DNA from: Gemmatimonadota bacterium
GTDB lineage: Bacteria > Gemmatimonadota > Gemmatimonadetes > Gemmatimonadales > Gemmatimonadaceae
Assembly (NCBI GenBank): GCA_016719105.1
Contig: JADKAQ010000001.1
Coordinates: forward strand, 558,001-622,000
DNA: 64,000 nt
Direction of reading: 5' to 3'
Shown: in pieces, positions 8,890-19,442 of the stretch
How the letters are laid out: every line of letters starts with the position of its first letter
Numbering within the stretch: the stretch's first letter is position 1
Notes under the pieces: generated by a model
The model's input: the letters and a program-made list of their open reading frames with translations, nothing else
What the model was told of the DNA's origin: nothing
Database searches by the model: none
Program-made: the position numbers and the translations under genes

Positions 8890-10668
8890 GTGAACGATAC
8901 ACCGATCCCTCCCATCCCGTGGCAGATCACCGGCAACCACTGGATCGCGCTCCCCTGCATCCACCCGGGTGACGGATCGATCCACGCCGTCGGCACCCTG
9001 CATTGCGGGGCCCGCGCTGCCGTCGAACTCGCCGGTGGCGAGGACTTCGCCAGCGGACGCGAGGCGCCGATCGCGCGCCCCGTGCTGGCGATCGATGGCG
9101 TGCCGGTCGACTGGTCTGATACCACGCTGGCGTGGGAGCGTGCCCTCAATTGGCTCCCGACCTTCACCGCCACCATCGGGAACATCGTCGTGCGGGCGAC
9201 GGTCTTCGCGCCGTACGGGCGCGACGCCGATACCGCCGGCGCCGTGTACGCCTTCGCCTTCGAGAACCGCTCGACGCAGGGGATCAGGGTCACCGTCGGG
9301 CTCGAAGGGGAACTCGGGCATCGCCAGCTGCGGGTGAAGTCGGCGCGCGCCTTCGTCGATCGCCATGCGGTGCGGCGCGGCGCGACCGACGCGGTCATCC
9401 TCGCGGGGGATGCCGTCCCGGGACTGATGGCGCTCGCCATCGGCGCCGACGGCGCCGCGACGATCGACGTCCCTAACGAGCGGTCCTACGCCATCCGACG
9501 TGAGATCCGCGTCCCCCCCACCGGGGTGGCTGAGGCGGCCTTCTTCCTCGCGGTCGGCCCCGAGGGGGATGGCGCCGAGGCGACGGTCGCCGTCATGCGC
9601 CGCCGCGGGTGGCGCTACCTGCTCTCGGCCACGCGCGACGCGCTGCGCGCCCTCGAGCAGACGACCGGACACGAGGGGATCGATGCCATCATCAATCGCA
9701 ATCTCCTCTTTGCCTACTTCTACGGCGTGGGGCGGGCGCTCGACGACGCTCACTTCTACCTCGTGCGCTCGCGCGTCCCCTGGCATTCGCGCGGCGTGAC
9801 GGTGCGTGAGTGGGAAGCCCTGATGTGGACCATCCCAGCGGTGCAGCTGGCGGACGCCCCCCTGGCGCGCGAACTCATCCTGCGCGCCTGCGAACTGCAT
9901 GGCTACTCACCCGGAACCGGGGTGCGCTACTTCGACGGGACGCTCTTCGAGCCCGGCTTCTCCCTCGAGGGCGCGGGGGCGTACGCCATCGCGATCGACC
10001 GCTACATCCGCGACACCGGCGACGACCAGATCGTCGAGGAACCGGTCATCGCCGACACGCTCTACGGCTCGCACGAGGACATCTCCGCGCGCCGGCACGA
10101 GACGATCCCGCTGTACACCACCGAGGTCACCCCCGCGGGGCGTCCGGCCGCCTTCCCCTACACGCTGCACGGCAACGCCGTCGCCGCACAGGCGCTCGAC
10201 GTCTTCCGTCGCACCCTCGACGAGGAGACGGCGCGTGCCATCGAGGACCCCGACGCGGTGCGCGCCGCACTCCAACGCCACTTTGCCGGCGAGCGTGAGG
10301 GCAAGGCGATCCTGATGTCGGCCGTCAACCTCGCCGGGGAGGCCGTCGCCGACGACGAGCCGGCGGCGTCGGTCGTCTGGCTCCCGCTCTACGAAACGCT
10401 CGATCGTCGCGACTCGGCGTACCGCCGCACGGTGCGCACGATCGACGTGCAGCCGCGCGTGCTGGCCCAGCAGATTGCCCGACTCCTCGGCCCTGACGCC
10501 AAGGATGTCATGCGCTGGCTGCGCCGCGCCCCCCTGCACGACGGGCTGGCCGCCGAGGAAGTGGATGTCGACGGGAAGGCGACCGCCAACGGCGGCGACG
10601 CGTCGCTCGCCGGTCTGCTGGCGTACACGCTCTGGTATGCGGTACACGCCCTCGGGGTCACGCCATGA
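8890..10668 (+). CDS. Six-hairpin glycosidase-like protein
   Basis: A 592-residue cytoplasmic protein without a signal peptide. The N-terminal third is beta-rich (about residues 1-230), like the sandwich domain of glycoside phosphorylases and glucoamylase-type enzymes. The C-terminal two thirds look like an alpha/alpha toroid, with SRVPWHSRGVTVREWEALMW near 295 and a following helix IPAVQLADAPLARELI. This fits a carbohydrate-active enzyme, but the GH family and substrate cannot be named. The GTG at 8890 is the first start after the divergent intergenic region. The stop overlaps galK (ATGAG), so the two are probably translated together and may share a galactose-related role; that is inference. 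Confidence 0.62.
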   Translation: MNDTPIPPIPWQITGNHWIALPCIHPGDGSIHAVGTLHCGARAAVELAGGEDFASGREAPIARPVLAIDGVPVDWSDTTLAWERALNWLPTFTATIGNIVVRATVFAPYGRDADTAGAVYAFAFENRSTQGIRVTVGLEGELGHRQLRVKSARAFVDRHAVRRGATDAVILAGDAVPGLMALAIGADGAATIDVPNERSYAIRREIRVPPTGVAEAAFFLAVGPEGDGAEATVAVMRRRGWRYLLSATRDALRALEQTTGHEGIDAIINRNLLFAYFYGVGRALDDAHFYLVRSRVPWHSRGVTVREWEALMWTIPAVQLADAPLARELILRACELHGYSPGTGVRYFDGTLFEPGFSLEGAGAYAIAIDRYIRDTGDDQIVEEPVIADTLYGSHEDISARRHETIPLYTTEVTPAGRPAAFPYTLHGNAVAAQALDVFRRTLDEETARAIEDPDAVRAALQRHFAGEREGKAILMSAVNLAGEAVADDEPAASVVWLPLYETLDRRDSAYRRTVRTIDVQPRVLAQQIARLLGPDAKDVMRWLRRAPLHDGLAAEEVDVDGKATANGGDASLAGLLAYTLWYAVHALGVTP

Positions 10669-11834
10669 GCCGCGAGGCGGTCGAGTCGCTCTTTACCATG
10701 GCCTACGGGTACCGCCCCTCCGTCGTCACCTCCGCACCGGGGCGGGTCAACCTCATCGGCGAACACACCGACTACAACGGTGGCGAGGTCCTCCCCATCG
10801 CCATCGCCCAGCGCACGTGGGTCGCCATCGCGCCGGCGCGCACGGCGATGTCGCGTGCCGTGTCGCGCGAGCGAGGCGAGGTCGGCACCTGGGACTCCGC
10901 GTACGGTGCGGCGACCGGGACCTGGTGGGATTACGTGGCCGGCGCGCTCGCCGAGGCGGCCTCGTTAGGTTCCCGCCCCCACGGACACGACGTGGCGGTC
11001 GTGAGCGATGTCCCCATGGGGGCGGGGCTCTCGTCCTCCGCGGCACTGCAAGTGGCCACCGTGCTCGCCGCGCTCGCACTGGACGGGATTCGCGTGGATG
11101 CGGAGGGGGAAGGGGGACGCGCCCCGTCGATGCGCGACGTCGCCCTGGCGGCGCACCGTGCCGAAACCGGATTCGTGGGGGTCGCCTGCGGGATCATGGA
11201 CCAGTTCGCGAGCGCGCTCTGTCGCCGCGGGCACGCGCTGCACTTGCACTGCGACACCGGGGTGTCGCACGCCGTCCCCTTCGACCGAGGGGTGCTCATC
11301 GTCGACACCATGACGCCGCGGGCGCTGCGCGACTCGGATTTCAATGCGCGACGTGCCGAATGCACCGCGGCGCTGGAGATCCTCCGCCGAATCGATCCCA
11401 CGCTCGACGCGCTCGCCCACGCGTCGCCGGCCCTGCTCGATCGCGCGGCGCTCCCCGATCCCGAGGGGAAGCGCGCGCGTCACGTGGTGAGCGAGACGCA
11501 TCGCGTGCGCGACTTCGTGGCCCTGTGCGGGACGGCCGATGCGCACGACCGGCAGGGGCATCTCCTCAACGCGTCGCATCGCTCGCTGCGTCTCGACTAC
11601 GAGTGCTCGACTCCCGAACTCGATTGGGTCGTCGAGCATTGCGTCGCACGTGTGGGGATCGACGGGGCGCGTCTCACAGGCGCGGGGTGGGGCGGCTGCG
11701 CGATCGTGATGGGTGACGAGGCCACCCTTGGCGACTTCGCCAGCGGATTGGCTGCCGCATTCCACCTCGCCTGGATGCGGACCCCGCGCACGTGGGTCAC
11801 GACGCCGCACGATGGGGCGCGCATCGAACGGTAG
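10665..11834 (+). CDS. galK: Galactokinase
   Basis: GHMP-family kinase phosphorylating galactose at C1 (Leloir pathway). The galactokinase signature PGRVNLIGEHTDYNGG is at about residues 25-40, the GHMP ATP-binding motif PMGAGLSSSAALQVA near 117-131, and the C-terminal motif GARLTGAGWGGCAI near 325. The length of 389 is normal. The ATG at 10665 overlaps the preceding glycosidase-like gene. No galT, galE or transporter is adjacent in this window. Confidence 0.93.
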   Translation: MSREAVESLFTMAYGYRPSVVTSAPGRVNLIGEHTDYNGGEVLPIAIAQRTWVAIAPARTAMSRAVSRERGEVGTWDSAYGAATGTWWDYVAGALAEAASLGSRPHGHDVAVVSDVPMGAGLSSSAALQVATVLAALALDGIRVDAEGEGGRAPSMRDVALAAHRAETGFVGVACGIMDQFASALCRRGHALHLHCDTGVSHAVPFDRGVLIVDTMTPRALRDSDFNARRAECTAALEILRRIDPTLDALAHASPALLDRAALPDPEGKRARHVVSETHRVRDFVALCGTADAHDRQGHLLNASHRSLRLDYECSTPELDWVVEHCVARVGIDGARLTGAGWGGCAIVMGDEATLGDFASGLAAAFHLAWMRTPRTWVTTPHDGARIER

Positions 11835-11869
11835 CGCGGGATCGAGGACGGCAATCGACGGGGATTGCC

Positions 11870-11899
11870 TTGTTCGTGTGGGCGCGTGGCCGCTATACT
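11870..11899 (+). promoter_or_regulatory. Sigma70-type promoter for tRNA-Gly
   Basis: TTGTTC at 11870-11875 and TATACT at 11894-11899 are separated by 18 bases. Transcription would begin a few bases before the tRNA at 11909. The strong -10 match and short distance to a stable RNA gene support it. Confidence 0.6.
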
Positions 11900-11908
11900 T
11901 CGCGCGTC

Positions 11909-11981
11909 GCGGGAATAGCTCAGTTGGTAGAGCACAACCTTGCCAAGGTTGGGGTCGCGGGTTCGAGTCCCGTTTCCCGCT
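11909..11981 (+). tRNA. tRNA-Gly (GCC)
   Basis: The 73-base cloverleaf has acceptor GCGGGAA pairing with TTCCCGC, D stem GCTC/GAGC, anticodon stem CAACC/GGTTG with loop TTGCCAA, and a T arm containing GTTCGAGT. The anticodon GCC at 11942-11944 reads GGC and GGU. The 3' CCA is not encoded. Confidence 0.96.
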
Positions 11982-11999
11982 CTCAGAAAATCCGAAGAC

Positions 12000-12060
12000 G
12001 GGAAGACGAGAAGACGAGTGGTGCGGCGGCACGCCCAACATCTCGTCTTCTCGTCTTCTC
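12000..12060. repeat. Inverted repeat built from GAAGACG units between tRNA genes
   Basis: Two 19-base arms (12000-12018 and 12042-12060) are complementary with one mismatch and flank a 23-base loop. The left side holds three GAAGACG units at 8-base spacing (from about 11994), the right arm two CGTCTTC units at the same spacing. It could act as a terminator or processing signal after tRNA-Gly. No T tract follows. Confidence 0.6.
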
Positions 12061-12062
12061 AT

Positions 12063-12081
12063 GTCCCGGTCAGGCCGGGAC
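12063..12081. terminator. Second hairpin upstream of tRNA-Leu
   Basis: A perfect 7-base-pair stem GTCCCGG/CCGGGAC with a 5-base loop directly follows the repeat-built hairpin and precedes tRNA-Leu by 21 bases. It may be part of the terminator or an RNA-processing element. The function is inference. Confidence 0.4.
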
Positions 12082-12102
12082 CTCCGGTCATTCCCAGAGC
12101 AG

Positions 12103-12185
12103 GCGCGGGTGGCGAAATGGTAGACGCGGGGGACTTAAAATCCCCTTCGGGCAACCGAGTGCGGGTTCGAGTCCCGCCCCGCGCA
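12103..12185 (+). tRNA. tRNA-Leu (UAA)
   Basis: The 83-base class II tRNA has acceptor GCGCGGG/CCCGCGC, anticodon stem GGGGA/TCCCC with loop CTTAAAA (anticodon TAA at 12136-12138), a short variable arm, and T arm GCGGG-TTCGAGT-CCCGC. It reads UUA and wobbles to UUG. CCA is not encoded. UUA codons are rare in this window and almost confined to one sequence word (see findings). Confidence 0.95.
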
Positions 12186-12230
12186 TGACCCACTGCCACG
12201 CATGCGGCGCCCAAGGATACACTTCGCGAT

Positions 12231-13222
12231 ATGATTGACGTCGTCTCGCTCGCCGCCGAGCTGCTGGCCATCGAGTCGCCCACTGCGGGCGAAGGCAAGG
12301 TCGTGGATTTCGTCTCCCGTTGGCTGGTCGCCCGCGGGTGGAACGTCACCGTGCAGGAAGTCACGCCGGGGCGCGGCAACGTGTGGGCCTCTCGCGCTGG
12401 GGGCGGCGTGACGCTCTCGACGCACCTCGACACCGTACCGCCCTATGTCCCGCCGCGCCTCGAAGGCGATCGCCTCGTCGGGCGCGGTGCGTGCGACGCC
12501 AAGGGGATCGCCGCGGCCATGCTCGCCGCCGCCGATGCCCTCGCCATCGCCGGCGAGGATCGGGTCGACCTGCTCTTCGTGGTCGGCGAGGAAAAGGGGT
12601 CCGATGGTGCGCGCGCCGCGAATCGACTGCCGGCCACGTCGCGATTCCTGGTCAACGGCGAGCCGACGGAGAGCAAGCTGGCCATCGGCTGCAAGGGCTC
12701 GCTGCGCGTGCACCTGCGCACGCGCGGGCGCGAGGCGCACTCGGCGTATCCGCACCTCGGGGCATCGGCCATCGAGCCCATGCTCGCGCTTCTGCCGACG
12801 CTGAAGGAGATCGCCTGGCCCACCGACGAGAAGCTCGGCCCCACGACGGTCAACATCGGGACGATTCGCGGCGGCACCGAGGCCAACATCATCCCGGGCG
12901 CCTGCGAAGTGGAGCTGATGTTCCGCCTTGTTGGGCCGGTCGAGGTGGTCAAGGAGGAGCTCGAGCGCTGGGTCGCGGGGCGCGCCGAGATCACGTACGG
13001 CTCGCACATCCCCGCACAGTACTTCCACACGATCGACGGTTTCGAGACGTCGCCGGTGGCCTACACCTCGGACATCCCGCTCCTCGATCGTTGGGGAACG
13101 CCCCTCCTGTTCGGGCCGGGCTCCATCCACGTCGCGCACACGCCTGACGAGTTCATCGACATCGGCGAGCTGCGCGCCGCGGTCGAGGGCTACCAGCGGA
13201 TCGTGCGCGCCCTACTCGACGC

Positions 13223-13226
<4 letters not shown>
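12231..13226 (+). CDS. dapE: M20-family deacylase, probable succinyl-diaminopimelate desuccinylase
   Basis: Zinc-dependent M20 peptidase-family hydrolase; by context it removes succinate from N-succinyl-LL-DAP. Metal-site features are STHLDTVPP near residues 63-71, GRGACDAKG near 80-88 and the catalytic glutamates VVGEEKGSDGAR near 116-127, with a dimerisation lid between. At 331 residues it is a little short for DapE (about 375) and closer to ArgE/LysK-like members, so sequence alone does not fix the substrate. It is first in a run with asd, lysC, dapB, dapA and dapD, which strongly favours DapE. The stop overlaps asd. Confidence 0.8.
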
Positions 13227-14307
<1,081 letters not shown>

Positions 14308-14311
<4 letters not shown>

Positions 14312-15666
14312 TCGTCGTCAAGTTCGGCGGAACCTCCGTCGGTGACACCGCGGCCATCGAACGACTCGCGGAGATCGTGCGCAGCAAGCTGCCGCGGCGC
14401 CCGATCGTCGTCGTCTCCGCCATGGGGGGGGCGACCAATGCGCTGATCGCGATCGCCGAGCAGGCCTCCGACGGACAGCTCATCAGCGCCATCCGTGGTG
14501 TCGAGGCGCTGCGCGAACGGCACCTGACGACCGCCGAGCAGCTCCTTGGCAGTGGCCCCGCCACCCACGAGCTCATGGCCGAGCTCAGCGCGACATTCGA
14601 TGAGCTGGCGTCGCTCGCCGAGGCCCTCTCGGTGCTCGGGCATGCGACACCGCGCTCGAAGGACGCGATCGCGGCCAAGGGCGAGATGCTCTCGTCGATC
14701 CTCGTGGCCGCCGCACTCGCATCGCGCGGCATCCCCGCCGAGCACGTCGATGCGACCACGGTGATGATCACGAACGACCAGTTCGAGAAGGCCGAACCGC
14801 GCGCCGACAAGATCGCCGAGGCGTCCCAGAAGATCCTGCGCCCGATCGTCGAGCGCGGTGGCGTGCCGGTCATGGGGGGCTACATCGGCTCGACCGAGCA
14901 GGGGATCGTCACCACGCTCGGACGCGGCGGCTCCGACTTCTCGGCGTCGCTCTTCGGCGCCGCGTTAGGCGCCGACGCCATCGAGATCTGGACCGATGTG
15001 GATGGCATGCTGACCGCCGACCCGCGCGTGGTGAAGGGGGCGCGTCTCATCGATCGGATCCGCTTCGACGAGGCCAGCGAGCTCGCCTCGTTCGGCGCCA
15101 AGGTGCTGCACCCGAGCACCATCAGCCCCGCCGTGCGGCTCGGGATCCCGGTCTACATCTACAACTCGCGCAACCCCGAGGGGACCGGCACGCTCATCAC
15201 CTTCGACGCCCCCAAGCGGGCCGTCAGCGCCCTTGCGGGCAAGCAGGGGGTGACCGTGATCAAGGTCCGCAGCCCGCGCATGCTCCTGCAGCACGGCTTC
15301 CTGCGCACGCTCTTCGAGGTCTTCGACCGACACCGCACCTCGGTCGACGTGGTCGCCACCTCCGAGGTGAGCGTCAGCGTCACCATCGACGATGCGACGC
15401 ATCTCGATTCGCTCGTCGTCGACCTCTCGCACTTGGGTGACGTCTCGGTCGAGCGCAATCGTGGCATCGTCGCCATTGTCGGCGCGGGCCTGACCGATTC
15501 GAGCGAGGCGATGTCGCGCGCGCTGGCGTCGCTGCGCTCGCTCCGCGTGCACATGCTCTCGCTGAGCGCGAGCGGGATCAACCTCACGATGCTGGTGGAT
15601 GGCGACCAGGTGGCCGAGGCGATGCGCCGGCTGCATGCGGAGTTCTTCAGCGGCCCGGTCGCGTGA
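14308..15666 (+). CDS. lysC: Aspartate kinase, monofunctional
   Basis: Phosphorylates aspartate, the first step of the lysine, threonine and methionine branch. The N-terminus MIVVKFGGTSVGD is the amino-acid kinase signature. GRGGSDFSASLFGAALGADA near 207-226 and EIWTDVDGMLTADPR near 228-242 complete the kinase domain, and about residues 315-452 form two ACT domains that normally bind lysine for feedback control. There is no fused homoserine dehydrogenase. ATG 14308 overlaps the asd stop (ATGA), although the frame stays open far upstream inside asd. Confidence 0.95.
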
Positions 15667-16412
15667 CGCAGGTGAGCGCGCCGGGCCTGCGCCTCCTCAT
15701 CGTGGGCGATGGGAAGATGGGGCGGGCCATCGAGCAACTGGCGCGCGAGCGTGGACACCACGTGGTCGGCGTGCTCGGCGCGGGGGACAACGCTGCGGGA
15801 GGGGGCATCCCGGCGATGGCCTCAGCGTGCGACGTCGCCATCGAGTTCACCGAGCCGACGGCAGCGCGGGCCAACGTGGCGGCGTGTCTGGCGGCGGGAC
15901 TCCCGGTCGTCGCCGGGACGACGGGCTGGTACGACGCGCTCCCCGAGCTCGAGCGCGAAGTGCACGGGCGCGGTGGGGCACTGTTCTGGTCCCCGAATTT
16001 TTCGCTCGGTGTGGCACTGGTGATCGAGCTGGCGCGGCAAGCGGGGATGGTCTTCGCTCGTCAGCCGCAATTCGACGCGGTGCTGGTCGAGACGCATCAC
16101 CGCGCCAAGAAGGATGCGCCCTCGGGAACTGGGGCCGCGATGGCGTCCGCAACGGCCGACGCGTTGGGGCGCGACGTGCCGATCACCAGCGTCCGCGTGG
16201 GGCACGTCCCGGGGACCCACACGCTGGTCTTCGACGGTGCGTTCGAGCAGGTGACGCTCACGCATGAGGCGCGCGATCGGCGCGTCTTCGCCGATGGAGC
16301 GCTGCGGGCGGCCGAGTGGCTGGTCGGCCGGAGCGGGGTCTTCACGATGGCGGATCTGGTGCGCTCGCACGACGGCTCGGCTTCACGGGAACGTGCACAG
16401 GAGGGATCGTGA
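15663..16412 (+). CDS. dapB: 4-hydroxy-tetrahydrodipicolinate reductase
   Basis: Reduces the DapA product with NAD(P)H. VGDGKMGRAIEQLA near residues 14-27 is the nucleotide-binding loop, AGTTGWYDALPEL near 81-93 is the conserved TGTTG region, and ETHHRAKKDAPSGTG near 143-157 holds the catalytic His-His and Lys. At 249 residues it is near the usual 270. The GTG at 15663 overlaps the lysC stop. Confidence 0.94.
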   Translation: MTQVSAPGLRLLIVGDGKMGRAIEQLARERGHHVVGVLGAGDNAAGGGIPAMASACDVAIEFTEPTAARANVAACLAAGLPVVAGTTGWYDALPELEREVHGRGGALFWSPNFSLGVALVIELARQAGMVFARQPQFDAVLVETHHRAKKDAPSGTGAAMASATADALGRDVPITSVRVGHVPGTHTLVFDGAFEQVTLTHEARDRRVFADGALRAAEWLVGRSGVFTMADLVRSHDGSASRERAQEGS

Positions 16413-17302
16413 GTATTCGCCCGGTGGTCGGATGTGGCACCGCGCTCGTGACCCCGTTCACCAGCGACGGGCAGGTCGATGAGGGCGCGCTGCGCGCCCT
16501 GGTGGAATGGCAGCTGTCGGAAGGGGTGCACTTCCTCGTGCCGTGTGGGTCGACCGGCGAAGCCGCGACGTTGTCGCTCGAGGAACACGCGCGGGTCGTG
16601 GCCATCACGGTCGAGCAGTGCGCGGGTCGCGTCCCGGTCGTGGCGGGGGCGGGGGCCAACGATACGCAGAAGGCGATCGCGCTCTCGAAGCTCGCGCGCG
16701 GGGCCGGCGCGACGCACCTGCTGCACGTCTCACCGATGTACAACAAGCCGCAGCAGCGCGGCATCGTGGCCCACTTCCGCGCGATCGCCGCGGCGGTCGA
16801 CCTGCCGATCGTGGTGTACAACGTCCCCGGACGCACGGCGAGCAACATCGAGGCGCGCACGACGCTCGAGCTGGCCACCGTTCCGGGGATCGTGGCCATC
16901 AAGGAAGCCTCGGGCAACATCGGCCAGATCGCCGAGATCCTGCGCGACCGTCCGCCGACCTTCGCCGTCCTCTCCGGTGACGACGCGATGACGCTGCCGG
17001 TGATGGCCCTGGGCGGCGAGGGGGTCATCTCGGTGGTCAGCAACGCCACCCCGCGTCGGATGACCGCGCTGGTGGATGCCTGTTCGGCGGGCGACTATGC
17101 GCTTGCCCGGACGCTCTTCCGGCAGTTGCAACCCTGGATGTCGGCGGCCTTCGTGGAGTCCAACCCGGCCCCCGTGAAGGCGGCGCTGGCGATGATGGGA
17201 CGCATCGAGAACGTGTTGCGCCTCCCGCTCGTCCCGATGGCCGACCACCTCACTTCCACCGTGCGGTCGGCGCTGGCCACCGCGGGAGCCCTCGGCGCAT
17301 GA
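16409..17302 (+). CDS. dapA: 4-hydroxy-tetrahydrodipicolinate synthase
   Basis: Class I aldolase condensing pyruvate with aspartate semialdehyde. The Schiff-base lysine is K165 (VAIKEASGNIGQI), Y137 lies in VVYNVPGRTASN, and GSTGEAATLS forms the substrate-binding loop. It has 297 residues, as expected. The GTG at 16409 overlaps the dapB stop; the frame is open upstream but that part lies inside dapB. Confidence 0.95.
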   Translation: MSIRPVVGCGTALVTPFTSDGQVDEGALRALVEWQLSEGVHFLVPCGSTGEAATLSLEEHARVVAITVEQCAGRVPVVAGAGANDTQKAIALSKLARGAGATHLLHVSPMYNKPQQRGIVAHFRAIAAAVDLPIVVYNVPGRTASNIEARTTLELATVPGIVAIKEASGNIGQIAEILRDRPPTFAVLSGDDAMTLPVMALGGEGVISVVSNATPRRMTALVDACSAGDYALARTLFRQLQPWMSAAFVESNPAPVKAALAMMGRIENVLRLPLVPMADHLTSTVRSALATAGALGA

Positions 17303-18159
17303 GTGGCGACACCCTGGCGGCGCTGGCTGCCCGCATCGCGGAGCTGGCCGCCTTTCCCCCTGGCGCGGCGCTCCCCGACAGCGCCGAGCACACGGTGGCC
17401 GAGTTGCTCGCGCGCCTCGAGGACGGTGAGGTGCGCGCGGCCCAGCGCGACCACGACGGCCGCTGGCGCGCCGTCCCGTGGGTCAAGCAGGGGATCCTGG
17501 TGGCCTTTCGCGTCGGCAAGGTCGTCGCGTTGCACCCGGCGGAGGGCGGGGCGTTCTCGTTCTTCGACAAGCACACCCTCCCCACGCGACGCCTCGCGCT
17601 GAGCGACGGCGTGCGCGTCGTTCCCGGGGGGTCCTCCATTCGTCGGGGAGCGTATGTCGCGCCAGGGGTCGTCTGCATGCCCCCGATGTACATCAACGTC
17701 GGTGCTCATGTTGGCACCGGCACGATGGTCGATTCGCACGCCCTGATCGGGTCGTGCGCGCAGGTCGGTGAACGCGTTCACGTGAGCGCCGCTGCCCAGA
17801 TCGGCGGCGTCCTCGAACCGGTCAACGCCGCCCCCGTGGTCATCGAGGATGATGTCGTCGTGGGTGGGAACTGCGGCGTGTACGAAGGCACGGTCGTCCG
17901 CGCACGCGCCGTGCTTGGTGCCGGGGTGATCCTCACGCGGGGGACCCCCGTGTACGATCTCGTGCGCGAGACGGTGTATCGCGCCACGGCGGATGCGCCC
18001 CTGGAGATTCCGAACGATGCGGTCGTCGTCCCGGGCGCCCGCGCCGTGAAGGACGGATGGGGAGCCGACACGGGGCTCTCGCTCCAGACGCCGATCATCG
18101 TGAAGTACCGCGACGACAAGACGGATCTCGCCACCGCCCTCGAGGGGTGGCTGCGGTAG
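17299..18159 (+). CDS. dapD: Tetrahydrodipicolinate N-succinyltransferase
   Basis: Transfers succinyl from succinyl-CoA to tetrahydrodipicolinate, opening the succinylase branch of DAP synthesis. An N-terminal helical domain (about 1-95) is followed by a left-handed beta-helix of hexapeptide repeats: GAYVAPGVVCMPPMYINVG, HVGTGTMVDSHALIGSCAQV and VGGNCGVYEGTVVRARAVLG. The 286 residues and the GTMVDSHALIGSCAQVG block match DapD. ATG 17299 overlaps the dapA stop. The aminotransferase (dapC) and epimerase (dapF) needed to finish the pathway are not here. Confidence 0.93.
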   Translation: MSGDTLAALAARIAELAAFPPGAALPDSAEHTVAELLARLEDGEVRAAQRDHDGRWRAVPWVKQGILVAFRVGKVVALHPAEGGAFSFFDKHTLPTRRLALSDGVRVVPGGSSIRRGAYVAPGVVCMPPMYINVGAHVGTGTMVDSHALIGSCAQVGERVHVSAAAQIGGVLEPVNAAPVVIEDDVVVGGNCGVYEGTVVRARAVLGAGVILTRGTPVYDLVRETVYRATADAPLEIPNDAVVVPGARAVKDGWGADTGLSLQTPIIVKYRDDKTDLATALEGWLR

Positions 18160-18161
18160 GC

Positions 18162-19442
18162 ATGTCCCGCACCGCCGACGTCGTGGGGGGACGCGTGCGC
18201 GTCCCCGGTGACAAGTCCATCTCGCACCGCGCGCTGATGTTCGCGGCGTTCGCGACTGGCACGTCGCACGTGCGTGGCATCCTGCAGTCCGACGACGTGA
18301 AATCGACCGCCGCGGTCCTGCGCGCGTTAGGCTGGTCGATCCCGGACGTGCGCGAGACGATGCGCATCGAAGGCGCCGGTTTCACCTCCCGGCTCGGGGC
18401 TCCCCTCTCCCGTCTCGACTGCGGCAATAGCGGCACCACCACCCGTCTCATGGCCGGCGTGGCCGCAGCCCAGCCCTTCAGCAGCACCTTCGTGGGCGAC
18501 GCCTCGCTGTCGCGACGCCCCATGCGCCGGGTCGCCGCGCCGCTCGAGGCCATGGGGGCGCGTGTCGAGTTCCTCGAGGCGCACGACGGGCTCCCCATGA
18601 CGGTGCACGGCGGACCGCTGCATACCATCGCGTGGGAGCTGCCGGTCGCGAGTGCGCAGCTCAAGAGTGCGGTGCTGCTTGCCGGGCTGTGCGCCGGCGT
18701 CCCCGTGCGCGTGAAGGAGCCCGCCCCCACGCGCGACCACACCGAACGCATGCTCTCCTCGCTGGGCGTGCACGTGGCGGTCGTCGATGGCTGGGTCACG
18801 TTGCAGCCGGCGGAGCGGCTCGCGCCGCTCGACCTCGACGTTCCCGGCGATCCGTCGTCGGCGGCGTTCTTCGTGGCCCGCGCCCTGCTCTCCGGCGCGG
18901 GGAGCCTCCGCGTGGAGAACGTCCTGCGGAGCCCGTACCGCGACGGCTTCCTGCGCGCCGTACGGCGCATGGGGGGCACCGTCGAGGAGCGGCGCGACGG
19001 TGAGCGCGACGCCGACGCCCAGGGTGATCTCGTGGCCCACGGCGGGGCCACCTTGCGCGGCATCAGCGTCGGGCGCGACGAGGTCACCGCGATGATCGAC
19101 GAGATTCCGATGCTCGCCGTCCTCGCCGCACGCGCCGACGGGACGACCGAGGTGCGCGGGGCCGAGGAACTGCGCGTCAAGGAGAGCGATCGCATCGCCG
19201 CCGTCGTGCAGAACCTGCGTGCGGTCGGCGTGGAGGCGCACGAGCTCCCCGATGGGCTTGTGGTGCAGGGAACGCGTGCGCCGCTCGCCGGTCGGGTGCA
19301 CACGCATGGCGATCACCGCATTGCCATGGCCTTCGCCGTCCTCGGGGCGACCCCGGACTGCTCCATCACCGTTGATGATCCCGACTGCGTGTCGGTGTCG
19401 TATCCCGGCTTCTGGCAGGACCTCGCGCATGTCGCCCGATAG
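18162..19442 (+). CDS. aroA: 3-phosphoshikimate 1-carboxyvinyltransferase (EPSP synthase)
   Basis: Adds enolpyruvyl to shikimate 3-phosphate in chorismate synthesis. Conserved blocks are VPGDKSISHRALMFAA near residues 12-27, LDCGNSGTTTRLMAG near 86-100, LRVKESDRIAAV near 343-354 and GDHRIAMAFAVLG near 384-396. The length of 426 is normal. ATG 18162 follows the dapD stop by two bases and was preferred over an upstream in-frame start inside dapD. Confidence 0.95.
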   Translation: MSRTADVVGGRVRVPGDKSISHRALMFAAFATGTSHVRGILQSDDVKSTAAVLRALGWSIPDVRETMRIEGAGFTSRLGAPLSRLDCGNSGTTTRLMAGVAAAQPFSSTFVGDASLSRRPMRRVAAPLEAMGARVEFLEAHDGLPMTVHGGPLHTIAWELPVASAQLKSAVLLAGLCAGVPVRVKEPAPTRDHTERMLSSLGVHVAVVDGWVTLQPAERLAPLDLDVPGDPSSAAFFVARALLSGAGSLRVENVLRSPYRDGFLRAVRRMGGTVEERRDGERDADAQGDLVAHGGATLRGISVGRDEVTAMIDEIPMLAVLAARADGTTEVRGAEELRVKESDRIAAVVQNLRAVGVEAHELPDGLVVQGTRAPLAGRVHTHGDHRIAMAFAVLGATPDCSITVDDPDCVSVSYPGFWQDLAHVAR

